Shown one piece after another: positions 26,222-34,685 of a DNA stretch of 64,000 bases (position 1 is the stretch's first letter; every line of letters begins with the position of its first letter). Source of the stretch: Caulobacteraceae bacterium (GTDB taxonomy: Bacteria; Pseudomonadota; Alphaproteobacteria; Caulobacterales; Aquidulcibacteraceae); the NCBI GenBank assembly GCA_009773335.1, contig WRPF01000003.1, positions 26,596 through 90,595 on the forward strand, read 5' to 3'. Under the pieces are notes generated by a model. That model made no database searches. It saw only the letters and a program-made list of their open reading frames with translations, and was not told the origin of the DNA. The translations under genes and the position numbers were made by a program.

Positions 26222-26617
26222 ATGGATCGGGCTGCGTACGAACACTATGTGCACTGCTTCAACGCACGCGACTACGACGCGATCTTCGACTTTTACGCTG
26301 ACAATCCCGACATTTCCTTCTTCGGCGTCACGATCAGAAGTCGCGAGGCGTTGAAAAGCTTCTACGGCTTCCTGCATCGCTATGTGCGCGAGACCGTGCG
26401 GATTGAACGCTTCGCGTCCAGCGACGAACTGGTCGCGGTCGAAGGCGTCGTGCGCGTCGAAGGCATTCGCGACCTCGACCAGAAGACGCTGGATGAAAAC
26501 AAGATGGGTGGTCTCTTCCCGATCTCAGCCGGTCAGGTTCAGGAAATGCGGCAATACATCCACTACCATCTCAAGGACGGCAAGTTCGCCAGCGTCGGAT
26601 GCGCCGTCGTGGGCTGA
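26222..26617 (+). CDS. NTF2-like / SnoaL family protein (fourth)
   Basis: 131 residues opening RAAYEHYVHCFNARDYDAIFDFYADN, then a sheet with SREALKSFYGFLHRYVRETV and C-terminal QYIHYHLKDGKFASVGCAV. This is the compact SnoaL form. The ATG follows GGAGGAAGA. It is alone on the plus strand under operator 5. A lyase or isomerase role in lignin-dimer conversion is possible but not shown by any motif. Confidence 0.82.
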   Translation: MDRAAYEHYVHCFNARDYDAIFDFYADNPDISFFGVTIRSREALKSFYGFLHRYVRETVRIERFASSDELVAVEGVVRVEGIRDLDQKTLDENKMGGLFPISAGQVQEMRQYIHYHLKDGKFASVGCAVVG

Positions 26618-26644
26618 CCATGCGCGAAGCAAATCTACGGTCGC

Positions 26645-27937
26645 TTACGGCGTTCCCGTCGTCGCAGGTGATGCGTTGTGATTCGCGACCGCCCTGAAAA
26701 ACGCCAATGTCTCAGCCATCATGGGACCTTCGTTGGCCACGGGGAAATAGCTCAGCTTGACAATCACCGTGCGGCTCTGCGGCGCGACGTAGATGAACTG
26801 GCCCGCCAGGCCAACGGCGCTGAATGCGCCGGGATTGTCATCGACCTGCCACCACTGAAAGCCGTAGCCGACTCCGAAGTTGACATTGCTTGGCCCGTCG
26901 AAGGCCGTCATCTGCGTGGACTGGCGCACCCAGTCGGGTGGAATGACCTGGCGCTCGTCGACCTTGCCGCCGTTCAGCATCAGCAGACCGATGCGGGCGT
27001 AATCCCGCAGCGTGGCGTTGAATCCCATGCCGCTGAGTTCGCGGCCCACGCCGACAGGACCGTCCGCGATCCAGAACCCGTCACGCTCCATCCCGGCCGG
27101 TTTCCAGAGCCATTCAGAGGTCAAGTCCGCCATTGACCGATGCGCTGCGTTCTCGAGCGCCCATCCGAGCACCGCAGTATCGAGAGTCGCATAGTTGAAA
27201 CGTGCGCCAGGTTCTGCTGCGCGTGTGACCGTCCTGGCGCGATCGGCGAAACGTTCGATATTCCGAACAACCGCCTGTTCGTGGATGATTGCCGCCAGAC
27301 TCGGATTCGCACCAAAATCGTAGCGTTCCTCGTAGGCCACGCCAGACCGCATCTGGAGGATGTTGCGCAGGCTCACGCCATCATAGCCAGACCCTCGCAG
27401 TTCGGGAACATAGTTCACAACCGGATCGTCAATCGAGGCGATGAGCCCCCTTTCGATGGCGATGCCGATCAGGATCGACGTCACTGACTTGGCCATCGAG
27501 AAAGAGGCAAATCGCGTCTCTGCCGTGGAACGGTTCCGGTAGTCCTCGAACGTGATCCGGCCATCGCGGACGATCAGGAACGCATTGGTGTTCGTGCGCT
27601 CCGCAAAGTCGGCGTAGGACCTTGTCTGTCCTTGAAACTCGTAGGTCGGCAATGGAGCGGCCGAAGACGACAGTTCGAAGACCTCCCTGCCGTGGGTGAC
27701 GGTGCGGGTCTCGAACAGCTCGTCCATGTTCCGCAGAAACAACGATTCAACTTCCGGATTGAGGAGGTTGCGCCGCAACGCGAGCATGGTTGGTGTCGGC
27801 GGGGAATGCTCACCCGGCGAGGTAGCCGCGCCCGGCGTCTCCATGCGCTGGGGCAACTGCGACGTCTGACATCCCTGCGCGAACAGGAGCGCGACTGCCG
27901 CCAGGGCCAGCCCCACGCCGTACCTCTGTGTTGTCAT
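26645..27937 (-). CDS. serine hydrolase lipoprotein (class C beta-lactamase fold)
   Basis: 430 residues. A lipoprotein signal (hydrophobic core then FAQGC, Cys at about 23) precedes a beta-lactamase domain with SxxK in SFSMAKSV (near residue 147) and the Tyr motif YATLD. The C-terminal strand segment GLAGQFIYVAPQSRTVIVKLS is typical of 6-aminohexanoate-dimer-hydrolase-like esterases. The GGAGG ribosome-binding site fits the ATG at 27937. No copy of the regulon operator was seen upstream. It could hydrolyse an ester or amide of an imported aromatic in the periplasm. Confidence 0.87.
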   Translation of the reverse strand: MTTQRYGVGLALAAVALLFAQGCQTSQLPQRMETPGAATSPGEHSPPTPTMLALRRNLLNPEVESLFLRNMDELFETRTVTHGREVFELSSSAAPLPTYEFQGQTRSYADFAERTNTNAFLIVRDGRITFEDYRNRSTAETRFASFSMAKSVTSILIGIAIERGLIASIDDPVVNYVPELRGSGYDGVSLRNILQMRSGVAYEERYDFGANPSLAAIIHEQAVVRNIERFADRARTVTRAAEPGARFNYATLDTAVLGWALENAAHRSMADLTSEWLWKPAGMERDGFWIADGPVGVGRELSGMGFNATLRDYARIGLLMLNGGKVDERQVIPPDWVRQSTQMTAFDGPSNVNFGVGYGFQWWQVDDNPGAFSAVGLAGQFIYVAPQSRTVIVKLSYFPVANEGPMMAETLAFFRAVANHNASPATTGTP

Positions 27938-28000
27938 GCGTTCCTCCAAAGGTTCGGTGCACGGTCACATTGCGCCGGTGATCAAAGGCCAAACGAAAAC

Positions 28001-28026
28001 GGGGGAGCCCGTGACTTGGCTCCCCC
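28001..28026 (-). terminator. intrinsic terminator of the TonB receptor gene
   Basis: A 9-bp stem, ggggagcc-type (GGGGGAGCC / GGCTCCCCC), with an 8-base loop. On the leftward strand it is followed by GTTTTCGTTT. It lies 26 bases beyond the receptor stop and just before the start of the serine hydrolase gene. Confidence 0.75.
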
Positions 28027-28051
28027 GATCGCGATCACATCGCTCCCTGCG

Positions 28052-30448
28052 TCAGAAGTCGCGCCTTACCGTCAACATCACGGTGCGCGGAAGCGCTGGC
28101 GACCCATAGACCGAGCCCGCAAGCCCTGTCGTCGCGTCGACCTTGGCCGTGTAGTAGAGTTCGTCGGTCAGATTGCGGCCCTCGACCGCCAACGACCAAG
28201 TCTCATCCTTGGCGATCCAACGGATGCTTCCGTTGAGCAGAGTGTAGGAGTCGATCCTGCCAAGCGCGGTATTGTCGGGCGCCGTGAAGACGTCATCGCG
28301 GTACGATACGTCCAGACGCGGACGGACCGTGCCCAGCGAGGTATTCCAGTCATACTGCACGCCCAGCGCCCAGGTCGTTTCCGGCGTGTAGGGCGGGACA
28401 GCCGTGAGGGCGACGCCCGTCGCCGGGTTGAGCCGTGTGAATTCGAAGTCCAGCGTGCTGAGCGAGCCGTCAATCAACAGATTGTCCGTCGCGAGGAAAT
28501 CAAACTCGAGCTCATACCCCGTCACATCAGCATCGCCAGCGTTCGAGTTCAGGAGACAAGGGCGACCGAAAACCGACCCGAACTGCGCTGTACAATCGTT
28601 GAAGGTCAGCTGAATGTCCGAGTACGTGTTGGAGAATACAGCCGCGTTCAGACGCAAATGATTGTCCAGAAACTGCGTCTTGATGCCGACCTCGATGGTC
28701 TCCAGCTCCTCTGGCTGGAACGAAACAGCCTGCACATTGTAGAATGGTCGTGGGTTGACACCGCCGCCCTTGTAGCCCGTCGAATACGACACGTAGGCCA
28801 TGATGTCATCGGTCACGTCGTAGTTCACCGCAGCACGGTAGTCGATGCGATCATCCGAGAAGACGCTGTTGACGCCGTCGAGCGTCGAGATCAGGCAGTT
28901 CGGCGGATTGCCCGGCGTTCCCGGAGGGCCGAGGCACGGCTGGATGGCGCCAAGGTCCGGATTGCGCCGGCGGAACGTGTAGTCCTTCTCGTCCTCACTA
29001 TAGCGCGCGCCGACAACCAACTTGAGTTGCTCGGTCACGCTGAAGATGCTGTTGGCGAAGATCGCCCAGTTCTTGGACTTGACCGGGTCGGGACCATGAA
29101 TGAAATCGAATCCGACGTAGCCGAGGTCGATACGGCCGGAGAGATCGGAATTGGCGTCGAAGTAGAACCCTCCCACGGTCCAATCCGCAAAATCGCCGAA
29201 ACTGCCGTTGAGACGAAGCTCCTGGCTCCACTGCTTGTGGGTATTGGTCTGAAAGAGCAACGCCGTCGGCATGGGCGAAGCATCGTAGTCGCCCGAGAAG
29301 CTGCTCTCGTACTCCCGGTAGCCCGTGATGGATTGCAGGCTCAGGGTGGGGGAAATATCCCAGTCCACATTGAGGCTTGCGCCGCGGGATTGCAGTGTAC
29401 GGGCGCGCGGAATTCTAAGTCCGGTGCGCGGGTCGGTGTAGTCCGCATAACTGGCATAGGGGTCGTTCGGGCTGCGCGGATCGCACGACGCCGGTCCGTA
29501 GGCGATGAACTGACAGCCGACATTGCTGCCCAATGTCGGTGGGATGGCGACCGTCTCCCAGATGAGCCCGTTGGGATGGATGACCGGTGCGATTGTCGGC
29601 CCGACGGCGAGCAGTGTGTTCGCCGTTGATTCACTGTCGTCATTCACGGCATCAGCGGAGAAATTGATCTCCAGATTGCTGCTGGCTTGCCAGCGCAGCG
29701 CCACGCGCGCCGCCGTGTAGTCGACCCCGCCATCGGTTCCAGTCTTGCAACCCGCCCCTGCATTGAGGGCCGGAAAAGCGCCTCCGGGGTGAGTGCATCC
29801 GTAGTCGTACGTGGTGACATGGCCATCACGCGAACTCGAAACGCCGGAGATGCGCGCCCAAAGCTTGTCCTCCACCAACGTCATGTTCGTGGCCGCGCGA
29901 ACTCTCAACGCGTTGAGGTCACCTCCGGACACTTCGACATATCCGTTCGCATCTTCGTCCGGACGCTTGCTGAAAAGCCTGATCGCCCCCCCGATCGAGT
30001 TCTTGCCAGCCAGAGTCCCCTGCGGACCGCGCAGCACTTCAACGCGATCGAGATCCAGCAACTCGAGGACGGCCCCCGTCAGCGTAGAATAGTACACGTC
30101 ATCGACGTAGAGGCCGACCCCTGGCTCCAGCGCGGGATTGAAGTCAGTCTGGCCAACGCCGCGAATGAACGCGACGAGCGACGGTCCCGCAAACGCGCCG
30201 CCCGTGGTCAGCGAAACCCCCGGCGCCTGAGCCCCGATCTCTTCAACGCTGAACTGCCCACGCGCCTGCAGCGTATCCCCGGAAATGGCCGTGATCGCGA
30301 TTGGCGTATCCTGGACGTTCTGTTCCCTGAACTGCGCCGTCACGACAACCTCGTCGAGACCGACACTCTCCTCTTGGGCAAACGCTGATGGCGCAAAGGC
30401 AGCGACCGCCGCCCACAGACCCAGAAACTTCTTCAAATTCTTGCTCAA
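28052..30448 (-). CDS. TonB-dependent outer-membrane receptor
   Basis: 798 residues. A signal peptide (cleavage after AFA, about residue 24) is followed by the TonB box DEVVVTA, a plug domain (TPIAITAISGDTL to GGAIRLFSKRP, about 45-165) with RVEVLRGPQGTLAGKNSIGG, and a beta-barrel ending in the aromatic terminus TVRRDF. The layout is that of the sphingomonad/caulobacter receptors that import small organic compounds rather than siderophores. The start is TTG with GGGAGGG four bases upstream. Operator 6 sits 19 bases upstream of the start. It is the likely uptake porin for the regulon's substrate. Confidence 0.93.
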   Translation of the reverse strand: MSKNLKKFLGLWAAVAAFAPSAFAQEESVGLDEVVVTAQFREQNVQDTPIAITAISGDTLQARGQFSVEEIGAQAPGVSLTTGGAFAGPSLVAFIRGVGQTDFNPALEPGVGLYVDDVYYSTLTGAVLELLDLDRVEVLRGPQGTLAGKNSIGGAIRLFSKRPDEDANGYVEVSGGDLNALRVRAATNMTLVEDKLWARISGVSSSRDGHVTTYDYGCTHPGGAFPALNAGAGCKTGTDGGVDYTAARVALRWQASSNLEINFSADAVNDDSESTANTLLAVGPTIAPVIHPNGLIWETVAIPPTLGSNVGCQFIAYGPASCDPRSPNDPYASYADYTDPRTGLRIPRARTLQSRGASLNVDWDISPTLSLQSITGYREYESSFSGDYDASPMPTALLFQTNTHKQWSQELRLNGSFGDFADWTVGGFYFDANSDLSGRIDLGYVGFDFIHGPDPVKSKNWAIFANSIFSVTEQLKLVVGARYSEDEKDYTFRRRNPDLGAIQPCLGPPGTPGNPPNCLISTLDGVNSVFSDDRIDYRAAVNYDVTDDIMAYVSYSTGYKGGGVNPRPFYNVQAVSFQPEELETIEVGIKTQFLDNHLRLNAAVFSNTYSDIQLTFNDCTAQFGSVFGRPCLLNSNAGDADVTGYELEFDFLATDNLLIDGSLSTLDFEFTRLNPATGVALTAVPPYTPETTWALGVQYDWNTSLGTVRPRLDVSYRDDVFTAPDNTALGRIDSYTLLNGSIRWIAKDETWSLAVEGRNLTDELYYTAKVDATTGLAGSVYGSPALPRTVMLTVRRDF

Positions 30449-30467
30449 TTTTCCCTCCCTGCGATTC

Positions 30468-30479
30468 TAACGATCGGTA
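30468..30479. promoter_or_regulatory. regulon operator copy 6
   Basis: TAACGATCGGTA, one mismatch from TAAC-N4-GTTA, 19 bases upstream of the TonB receptor start, close enough to cover its promoter or transcript start. Confidence 0.65.
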
Positions 30480-30803
30480 TTATTGGCAATAGCGGAACGA
30501 TTTCCCCCGACGTCAATCCGCGTCGTTCAAAAAAGCCGCCCCCCAACACGACTGACGGGCGACCGCTGCTGAAACGACACACATCGCCCCGTGGTTGCGT
30601 AGGCTGCTTTCTGGCTCACCATCACAAACCTTAAAGCGCTCTACGGGGTTTAGTCTTGAACGCCTGACGTTGCGCGACTTGAACGCGGGCGGTGCGGCAC
30701 TTGCCTGCCGGGCATCGCCCCAGCGTACGCGCCGTGCTTCCTGGGTGCTGCAAACCAGACCGCGTCCGGTGCATGAACACCATTGACTCGCCGCGCAGCC
30801 AAT

Positions 30804-30817
30804 ATAACGATCGTTAT
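30804..30817. promoter_or_regulatory. regulon operator copy 7
   Basis: ATAACGATCGTTAT, a perfect 14-base palindrome, 45 bases before the flavoprotein start. It is the best-preserved copy and a good guide to the true consensus. Confidence 0.78.
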
Positions 30818-30862
30818 TGAAGTCTCAGGAGGAGACCAGGCCAGGTAAGGTAAGGGGGCGAG

Positions 30863-32425
30863 ATGCCGCTGCGGTTGCTCCCCCCGGGAATGACGCCCGT
30901 GCGGCTCAGGGCCGCCCAGAGGCGATTCGCAGCGATTCTCGGGGCCGATCGCGTCTTTTTCGACGAGCTTGACCGGGAAACTTATTCGGACCAGTTCGCG
31001 ATCTCACCCGATTCGCACGTGCCGATCGGGGCGGTCGCGCCAGAATCGGTTGAGGAAATAAGGGCGATCGTCGCGGTCGCCAACGCCTACAAGCTACCGC
31101 TTTGGCCCATCAGTCGCGGGAAGAACCTCGGCTATGGCGGATCGGCGCCGGTCCTGTCCGGATCGGTAGTGCTTGATCTTTCGCGCATGAAGAAGATCGA
31201 GGTCGACCGCGAAAACGGCGTCGTTCTCGTCGAACCGGGGGTCAGCTTCTATGACCTCCATGACTACCTGCAGACAAACGACATTCCGCTCTGGCTTTCG
31301 GTGCCGGGAAACAGTTGGGGATCGGTCGCCGGAAACGCGCTCGACCGTGGCGTCGGCTACACCACCTACGGGGACCACACGTCGAAGATTTGCGGGCTCG
31401 AAGTGGTCCTGCCGGATGGAGACCTTGTCCGGACAGGCATGGGGGCAATGGCGAACGCGCCGACGTGGCAGCTCTATCGCTATGGCTACGGGCCGGCCTG
31501 GGATCAGCTCTTTGTCCAGTCGAACTTCGGCATTGTGACGAAGCTCGGGCTCTGGCTCATGCCGCGTCCCGAGTCGATGATGGGGCTCGAACTCAATTTT
31601 GATAAACCCGAAGACTTGGAGTGGGCAGTCGACATTCTCGCCGGACTGCGGCGCGAGGGGCTGCTGCAGCAGGCGCCCTCGATCGGCAACTGGCTTCGCG
31701 CTGCAGCGGTCCTGACCAAGCGGGAGGACTGGCACGATCAACCCGGCGCCCTGCCCGACAGCGTCATCGCCGCGATCCGTCGAAAGTTCCAGCTCGGCTG
31801 GTGGGGTACTTCGGTTCGCGTTTACGGGCGCGAGAGCGTCAATCGCGCCGCGATCAGCGCGATAAAGTCAGCCTTCAAGGGACATCGGCTGATGTCGATG
31901 GAGCGCACGCATTGGGTCGACGGCGAACCGCTTGAACGAAGCGCCTGGGTCGGGGCGCCCATTACATTCCCCATGCAGAATGTCGGCTGGCACGGTGGTC
32001 GCGGCGGCCACATCGGCTTTTCACCCGTGCTGCCCGCGAACGGCCGGCTCGCCATGGAACAATTCAGGCAGACGTACGCCCGGTACAAGGAGTTCGGCAT
32101 GGATTACCAGGCCAGCTTCGCCATGGGCGAACGGCACCTCACCAATGTGAACGCCATTCTCTTCAACCAGGACGATCCGGCCATGATGGCGCGAATCCAT
32201 CCGTTTTTTCGGACGCTCGTCGCCGATGCAAAGGCGCGCGGTTACGCCGAGTACAGAGCGCACATCGAGCACATGGACCTCGTCGCCGAGACCTATGATT
32301 TCAACAATCACGCGTTGCGTCGACTGAACGAACGCGTCAAGGACGCACTCGATCCGAATGGCGTCATCGCCCCCGGCAAGAGCGGTATCTGGCCAGCACG
32401 TCTCAGGACCAGGAGGCGCCGGTGA
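30863..32425 (+). CDS. VAO/PCMH-family flavoprotein (4-cresol dehydrogenase / vanillyl-alcohol oxidase type)
   Basis: 520 residues with an FAD-binding PCMH domain: PLWPISRGKNLGYGGSAPV near residue 78-96, GVVLVEPGVSFYDLHDYL and the signature ALDRGVGYTTYGDH near 163-176. The C-terminal half ends DPNGVIAPGKSGIWP as in vanillyl-alcohol oxidase and 4-cresol dehydrogenase. These enzymes oxidise 4-alkylphenols by hydride removal and water addition. The next gene is a cytochrome c overlapping by GTGA, so this is a dehydrogenase passing electrons to cytochrome rather than an oxidase. Likely substrates are 4-alkylguaiacols, eugenol or vanillyl alcohol. Confidence 0.88.
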   Translation: MPLRLLPPGMTPVRLRAAQRRFAAILGADRVFFDELDRETYSDQFAISPDSHVPIGAVAPESVEEIRAIVAVANAYKLPLWPISRGKNLGYGGSAPVLSGSVVLDLSRMKKIEVDRENGVVLVEPGVSFYDLHDYLQTNDIPLWLSVPGNSWGSVAGNALDRGVGYTTYGDHTSKICGLEVVLPDGDLVRTGMGAMANAPTWQLYRYGYGPAWDQLFVQSNFGIVTKLGLWLMPRPESMMGLELNFDKPEDLEWAVDILAGLRREGLLQQAPSIGNWLRAAAVLTKREDWHDQPGALPDSVIAAIRRKFQLGWWGTSVRVYGRESVNRAAISAIKSAFKGHRLMSMERTHWVDGEPLERSAWVGAPITFPMQNVGWHGGRGGHIGFSPVLPANGRLAMEQFRQTYARYKEFGMDYQASFAMGERHLTNVNAILFNQDDPAMMARIHPFFRTLVADAKARGYAEYRAHIEHMDLVAETYDFNNHALRRLNERVKDALDPNGVIAPGKSGIWPARLRTRRRR

Positions 32426-32784
32426 TACGCACGCTGCCTCGGACCTTCGGCATCGTTTTCGTCCTCGCGCTGGCGGCGGGATGCGGTGACGTAAAGAAAC
32501 GCGATGCGCCAGCCGTCGCTTCCTCCGCGTTTGAGCCTGGAAAGGCGTTGTACGACGAGCATTGCGCGATGTGTCATGGTCCCAAGGGCATGGGCACGGG
32601 GCTGCTCGCGCGGCGGACGGAAACGCCGTTGCTCGAAGAACGCACTGACTTGACTCCCGACTTTGTCGTCCAGGCGGCGCGTATGGGAATCCTGAACATG
32701 CCGGCGATCCCGAGAGGCGAAGTCAGCGACCCCGAGCTTGCGGCGATCGGCGACTATCTGTCCCGCAGCCGGGGCGCGCCGTGA
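32422..32784 (+). CDS. cytochrome c subunit of the flavocytochrome (PchC-like)
   Basis: 120 residues: a lipoprotein-type signal (LALAAGC, Cys near residue 19), haem motif CAMCH near 52-56, and a Met ligand in ILNMPAIPR near 94. Its GTG start overlaps the flavoprotein stop (GTGA) and has AGGAGG upstream. Size and position match the small cytochrome subunit of 4-cresol dehydrogenase and eugenol hydroxylase. Confidence 0.88.
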   Translation: MIRTLPRTFGIVFVLALAAGCGDVKKRDAPAVASSAFEPGKALYDEHCAMCHGPKGMGTGLLARRTETPLLEERTDLTPDFVVQAARMGILNMPAIPRGEVSDPELAAIGDYLSRSRGAP

Positions 32785-33338
32785 ACGATCTCTTCCCCAC
32801 GCGCCGCCTGGTGGTGCTGTCAGGCCTGGCGCTGGCGTCCGCGTCCATCATCCGCCTTCCGCGCGCACGCACTCACACAAACCGGCCGAACAGCGTTTGT
32901 CTTTTCGACTCACGGTCGCCGGCGTCCCGCACATTCGCCGAGGGTTTTGGGGGCCAATCGGTCCCCTCCGACCCGGACATCATTCGCACGCTTCGCGATG
33001 TGCTGACGGATGCGCGCCCCCTCCAGGTCGTCGGGCTAGTCGGGTGGGCGCATTTCCTCCTCGGGCGCGAGGCGTTGAGGGAGCACGGCTATCGCATCGA
33101 CCAGTGCTTCGAACACCGCACCAGCGGGGACGCGGTGGTCCATGTCGCCCAAGTGGGCGGGCGACGCGAGAGCATCGACTTGCCAACTGCGGATTGGGCG
33201 GGCGTTCTTGGGTGCATGTTCGCAGAGCATTTGACGCCGCCCCGGGCCCCGTGGGTCGAGACCTCGCGAAGCTGGCGAACCGGCGCGCTTCTGCTCAGCT
33301 GGACGGCCTCGCGGCGCACCCGGGAAGGCATAGCCTGA
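32781..33338 (+). CDS. hypothetical exported protein, third gene of the flavocytochrome operon
   Basis: 185 residues, GTG start overlapping the cytochrome stop (GTGA). The N-terminus TRRLVVLSGLALASASI looks like a twin-arginine-type export signal although the full motif is weak. The rest has RTLRDVLTDARPLQVVGLVGWAHFLLGREALREHG near residues 68-103 and a few cysteines, but no family that I recognise. Tight coupling suggests a maturation, assembly or electron-transfer partner of the flavocytochrome. The last third is Arg-rich and may be less conserved. Confidence 0.6.
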   Translation: MNDLFPTRRLVVLSGLALASASIIRLPRARTHTNRPNSVCLFDSRSPASRTFAEGFGGQSVPSDPDIIRTLRDVLTDARPLQVVGLVGWAHFLLGREALREHGYRIDQCFEHRTSGDAVVHVAQVGGRRESIDLPTADWAGVLGCMFAEHLTPPRAPWVETSRSWRTGALLLSWTASRRTREGIA

Positions 33339-33643
33339 ATGCCCGGCGCCTCGGTCTCGGATTTGTCGTTCGCGATCGACTCATATGCCGGCGCCGGGGC
33401 GTCCACGCTTCCAGGCGCCGATCCCGGTTCAGGCCTGACCGCAGGCGCAGGCCCGGGCCAGACGCACCGTCCTGAAGATCGCCCCTTTCCGCGCCCTCCG
33501 CGACCGGCCGGAGTCGGCGCTCTCGCCCGTTTTTCAGCATACCTCTGCCCAGCGACCTCCTTCATGGACACCACAACGCCTATGTGTTATAGTAGTTCTT
33601 GTCGTATCTCGCCCAAGAGCGGAACGATGGGGAGGCAGACAAC
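33339..33643. other. 305-base gap upstream of the AraC gene
   Basis: No supported gene. A frame rich in Gly/Ala/Pro runs through it without family features. The last 70 bases (tatgtgttatagtagttc) are AT-richer and probably hold the AraC promoter. No regulon palindrome was found. Confidence 0.5.
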
Positions 33644-34579
33644 ATGCGGATCGACTTCGACTCGACCCTCAAAGTGGCGAAAGACAATCGTATCGACTAC
33701 TGGAACGAACTGAGCCGTCGTTATTTTCCCGGAATGAGCGTCGAAGCGCCGCGACAGGTGGAGGCGAGCTGGACCTCCTGCACGATCGCCGACATCAAGG
33801 TGTCGATCGCCAATTCCGAACGCTCGACAGTGCAGAGATGGCACGCGTCATCGCCCGTCCAGGCCACCGATCGTATCCTCGTTCACCTTCAGAATCATGG
33901 TGTCAGCGTCACCAAGCAGTTTGGTCGCTCCGCAGCCATCTACAGCGGGGACATGACGTTCTGTTACAGCGACACGCCGTACGAGCTGCTCATTTCAGAC
34001 CGCAACGAAGCGATCGTCATCGATTGCCCGCGGCGCCGGTTCGCCGGAGTGGATGTCCCCTTTGCGCAGGTCAGGCCGCGCAACCTGCCCGCCGTAGGCA
34101 TGGTGCATGATCTCGTGCGATCGATATTCCGGCAGAACTGGCATGACGATCTGCTGGAAAAAGAAGCGGAACAATGTATATCCGACACCATCGTTGCGCT
34201 GTTGAAGGCGTGCGTCGCAGACACCTCGCAAGCGCCGCTGCCGGGCAGCGACGACAACGAACGCGTTCTGGCCTTCATCGATCGGTACATTGACGACAGC
34301 TCCCTGCGCACCTCCCTCATCGCCGACCGGCTTTCGGTCCCGGCGCGCGCTGTGCAAAAGATCTTTGCGCAAATGGGGACGACGCCCACGGCGTACATGC
34401 TCAATCGGAGGCTTACGCTTGCTGCGACCCGGCTCCGCGCCAGCGATTTCGACGGCACATTGACGGACCTCGCGCACGAACTGGGCTTCAGCGACGCCGC
34501 CCACTTCTCCCGCCGCTTCAAGGCGCGCTTCGATCTGTCGCCCAGCCAGTACGCCGCCCGGGCCAGACGACAGCAATAG
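33644..34579 (+). CDS. AraC family regulator (AraC_binding_2 type)
   Basis: 311 residues. The N-terminal half has the AraC_binding_2 layout (FSRSAAIYSGDMTFCYSDTPYEL-like segment, here GRSAAIYSGDMTFCYS near residue 98), as in FeaR and other aromatic-responsive regulators. The C-terminal HTH pair is SLIADRLSVPARAVQKIFA near 222-240 and LTDLAHELGFSDAAHFSRRF near 268-287. The ATG has GGGGAGG upstream. It probably controls the downstream alcohol dehydrogenase and esterase genes, which start 107 bases further on the same strand. Confidence 0.88.
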   Translation: MRIDFDSTLKVAKDNRIDYWNELSRRYFPGMSVEAPRQVEASWTSCTIADIKVSIANSERSTVQRWHASSPVQATDRILVHLQNHGVSVTKQFGRSAAIYSGDMTFCYSDTPYELLISDRNEAIVIDCPRRRFAGVDVPFAQVRPRNLPAVGMVHDLVRSIFRQNWHDDLLEKEAEQCISDTIVALLKACVADTSQAPLPGSDDNERVLAFIDRYIDDSSLRTSLIADRLSVPARAVQKIFAQMGTTPTAYMLNRRLTLAATRLRASDFDGTLTDLAHELGFSDAAHFSRRFKARFDLSPSQYAARARRQQ

Positions 34580-34685
34580 AGCCCCGGCGCCGTTCAAGTT
34601 TGGCGCATTCTTGCGTTCAAGACAGCACTCCGGGCCTCCCCGTACTGTGGCGCGCCGCGCACATGTGGGCGACTGGGAGGTATGG

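Larger units (their letters stand above)
30449..30862. other. 414-base divergent regulatory region
   Basis: The region between the TonB receptor and the flavoprotein gene. It carries operator copies 6 (30468-30479) and 7 (30804-30817), one near each gene start, so two separate promoters are likely. The middle (about 30520-30780) has a short open frame without family features and no RNA structure that I can recognise. Confidence 0.6.

Noticed and set aside
27632..29629. 665-codon open frame on the plus strand opposite the TonB receptor
   Set aside because: It mirrors the receptor's codons; the opposite strand has a signal peptide, TonB box, plug and barrel, while this frame has no family features.
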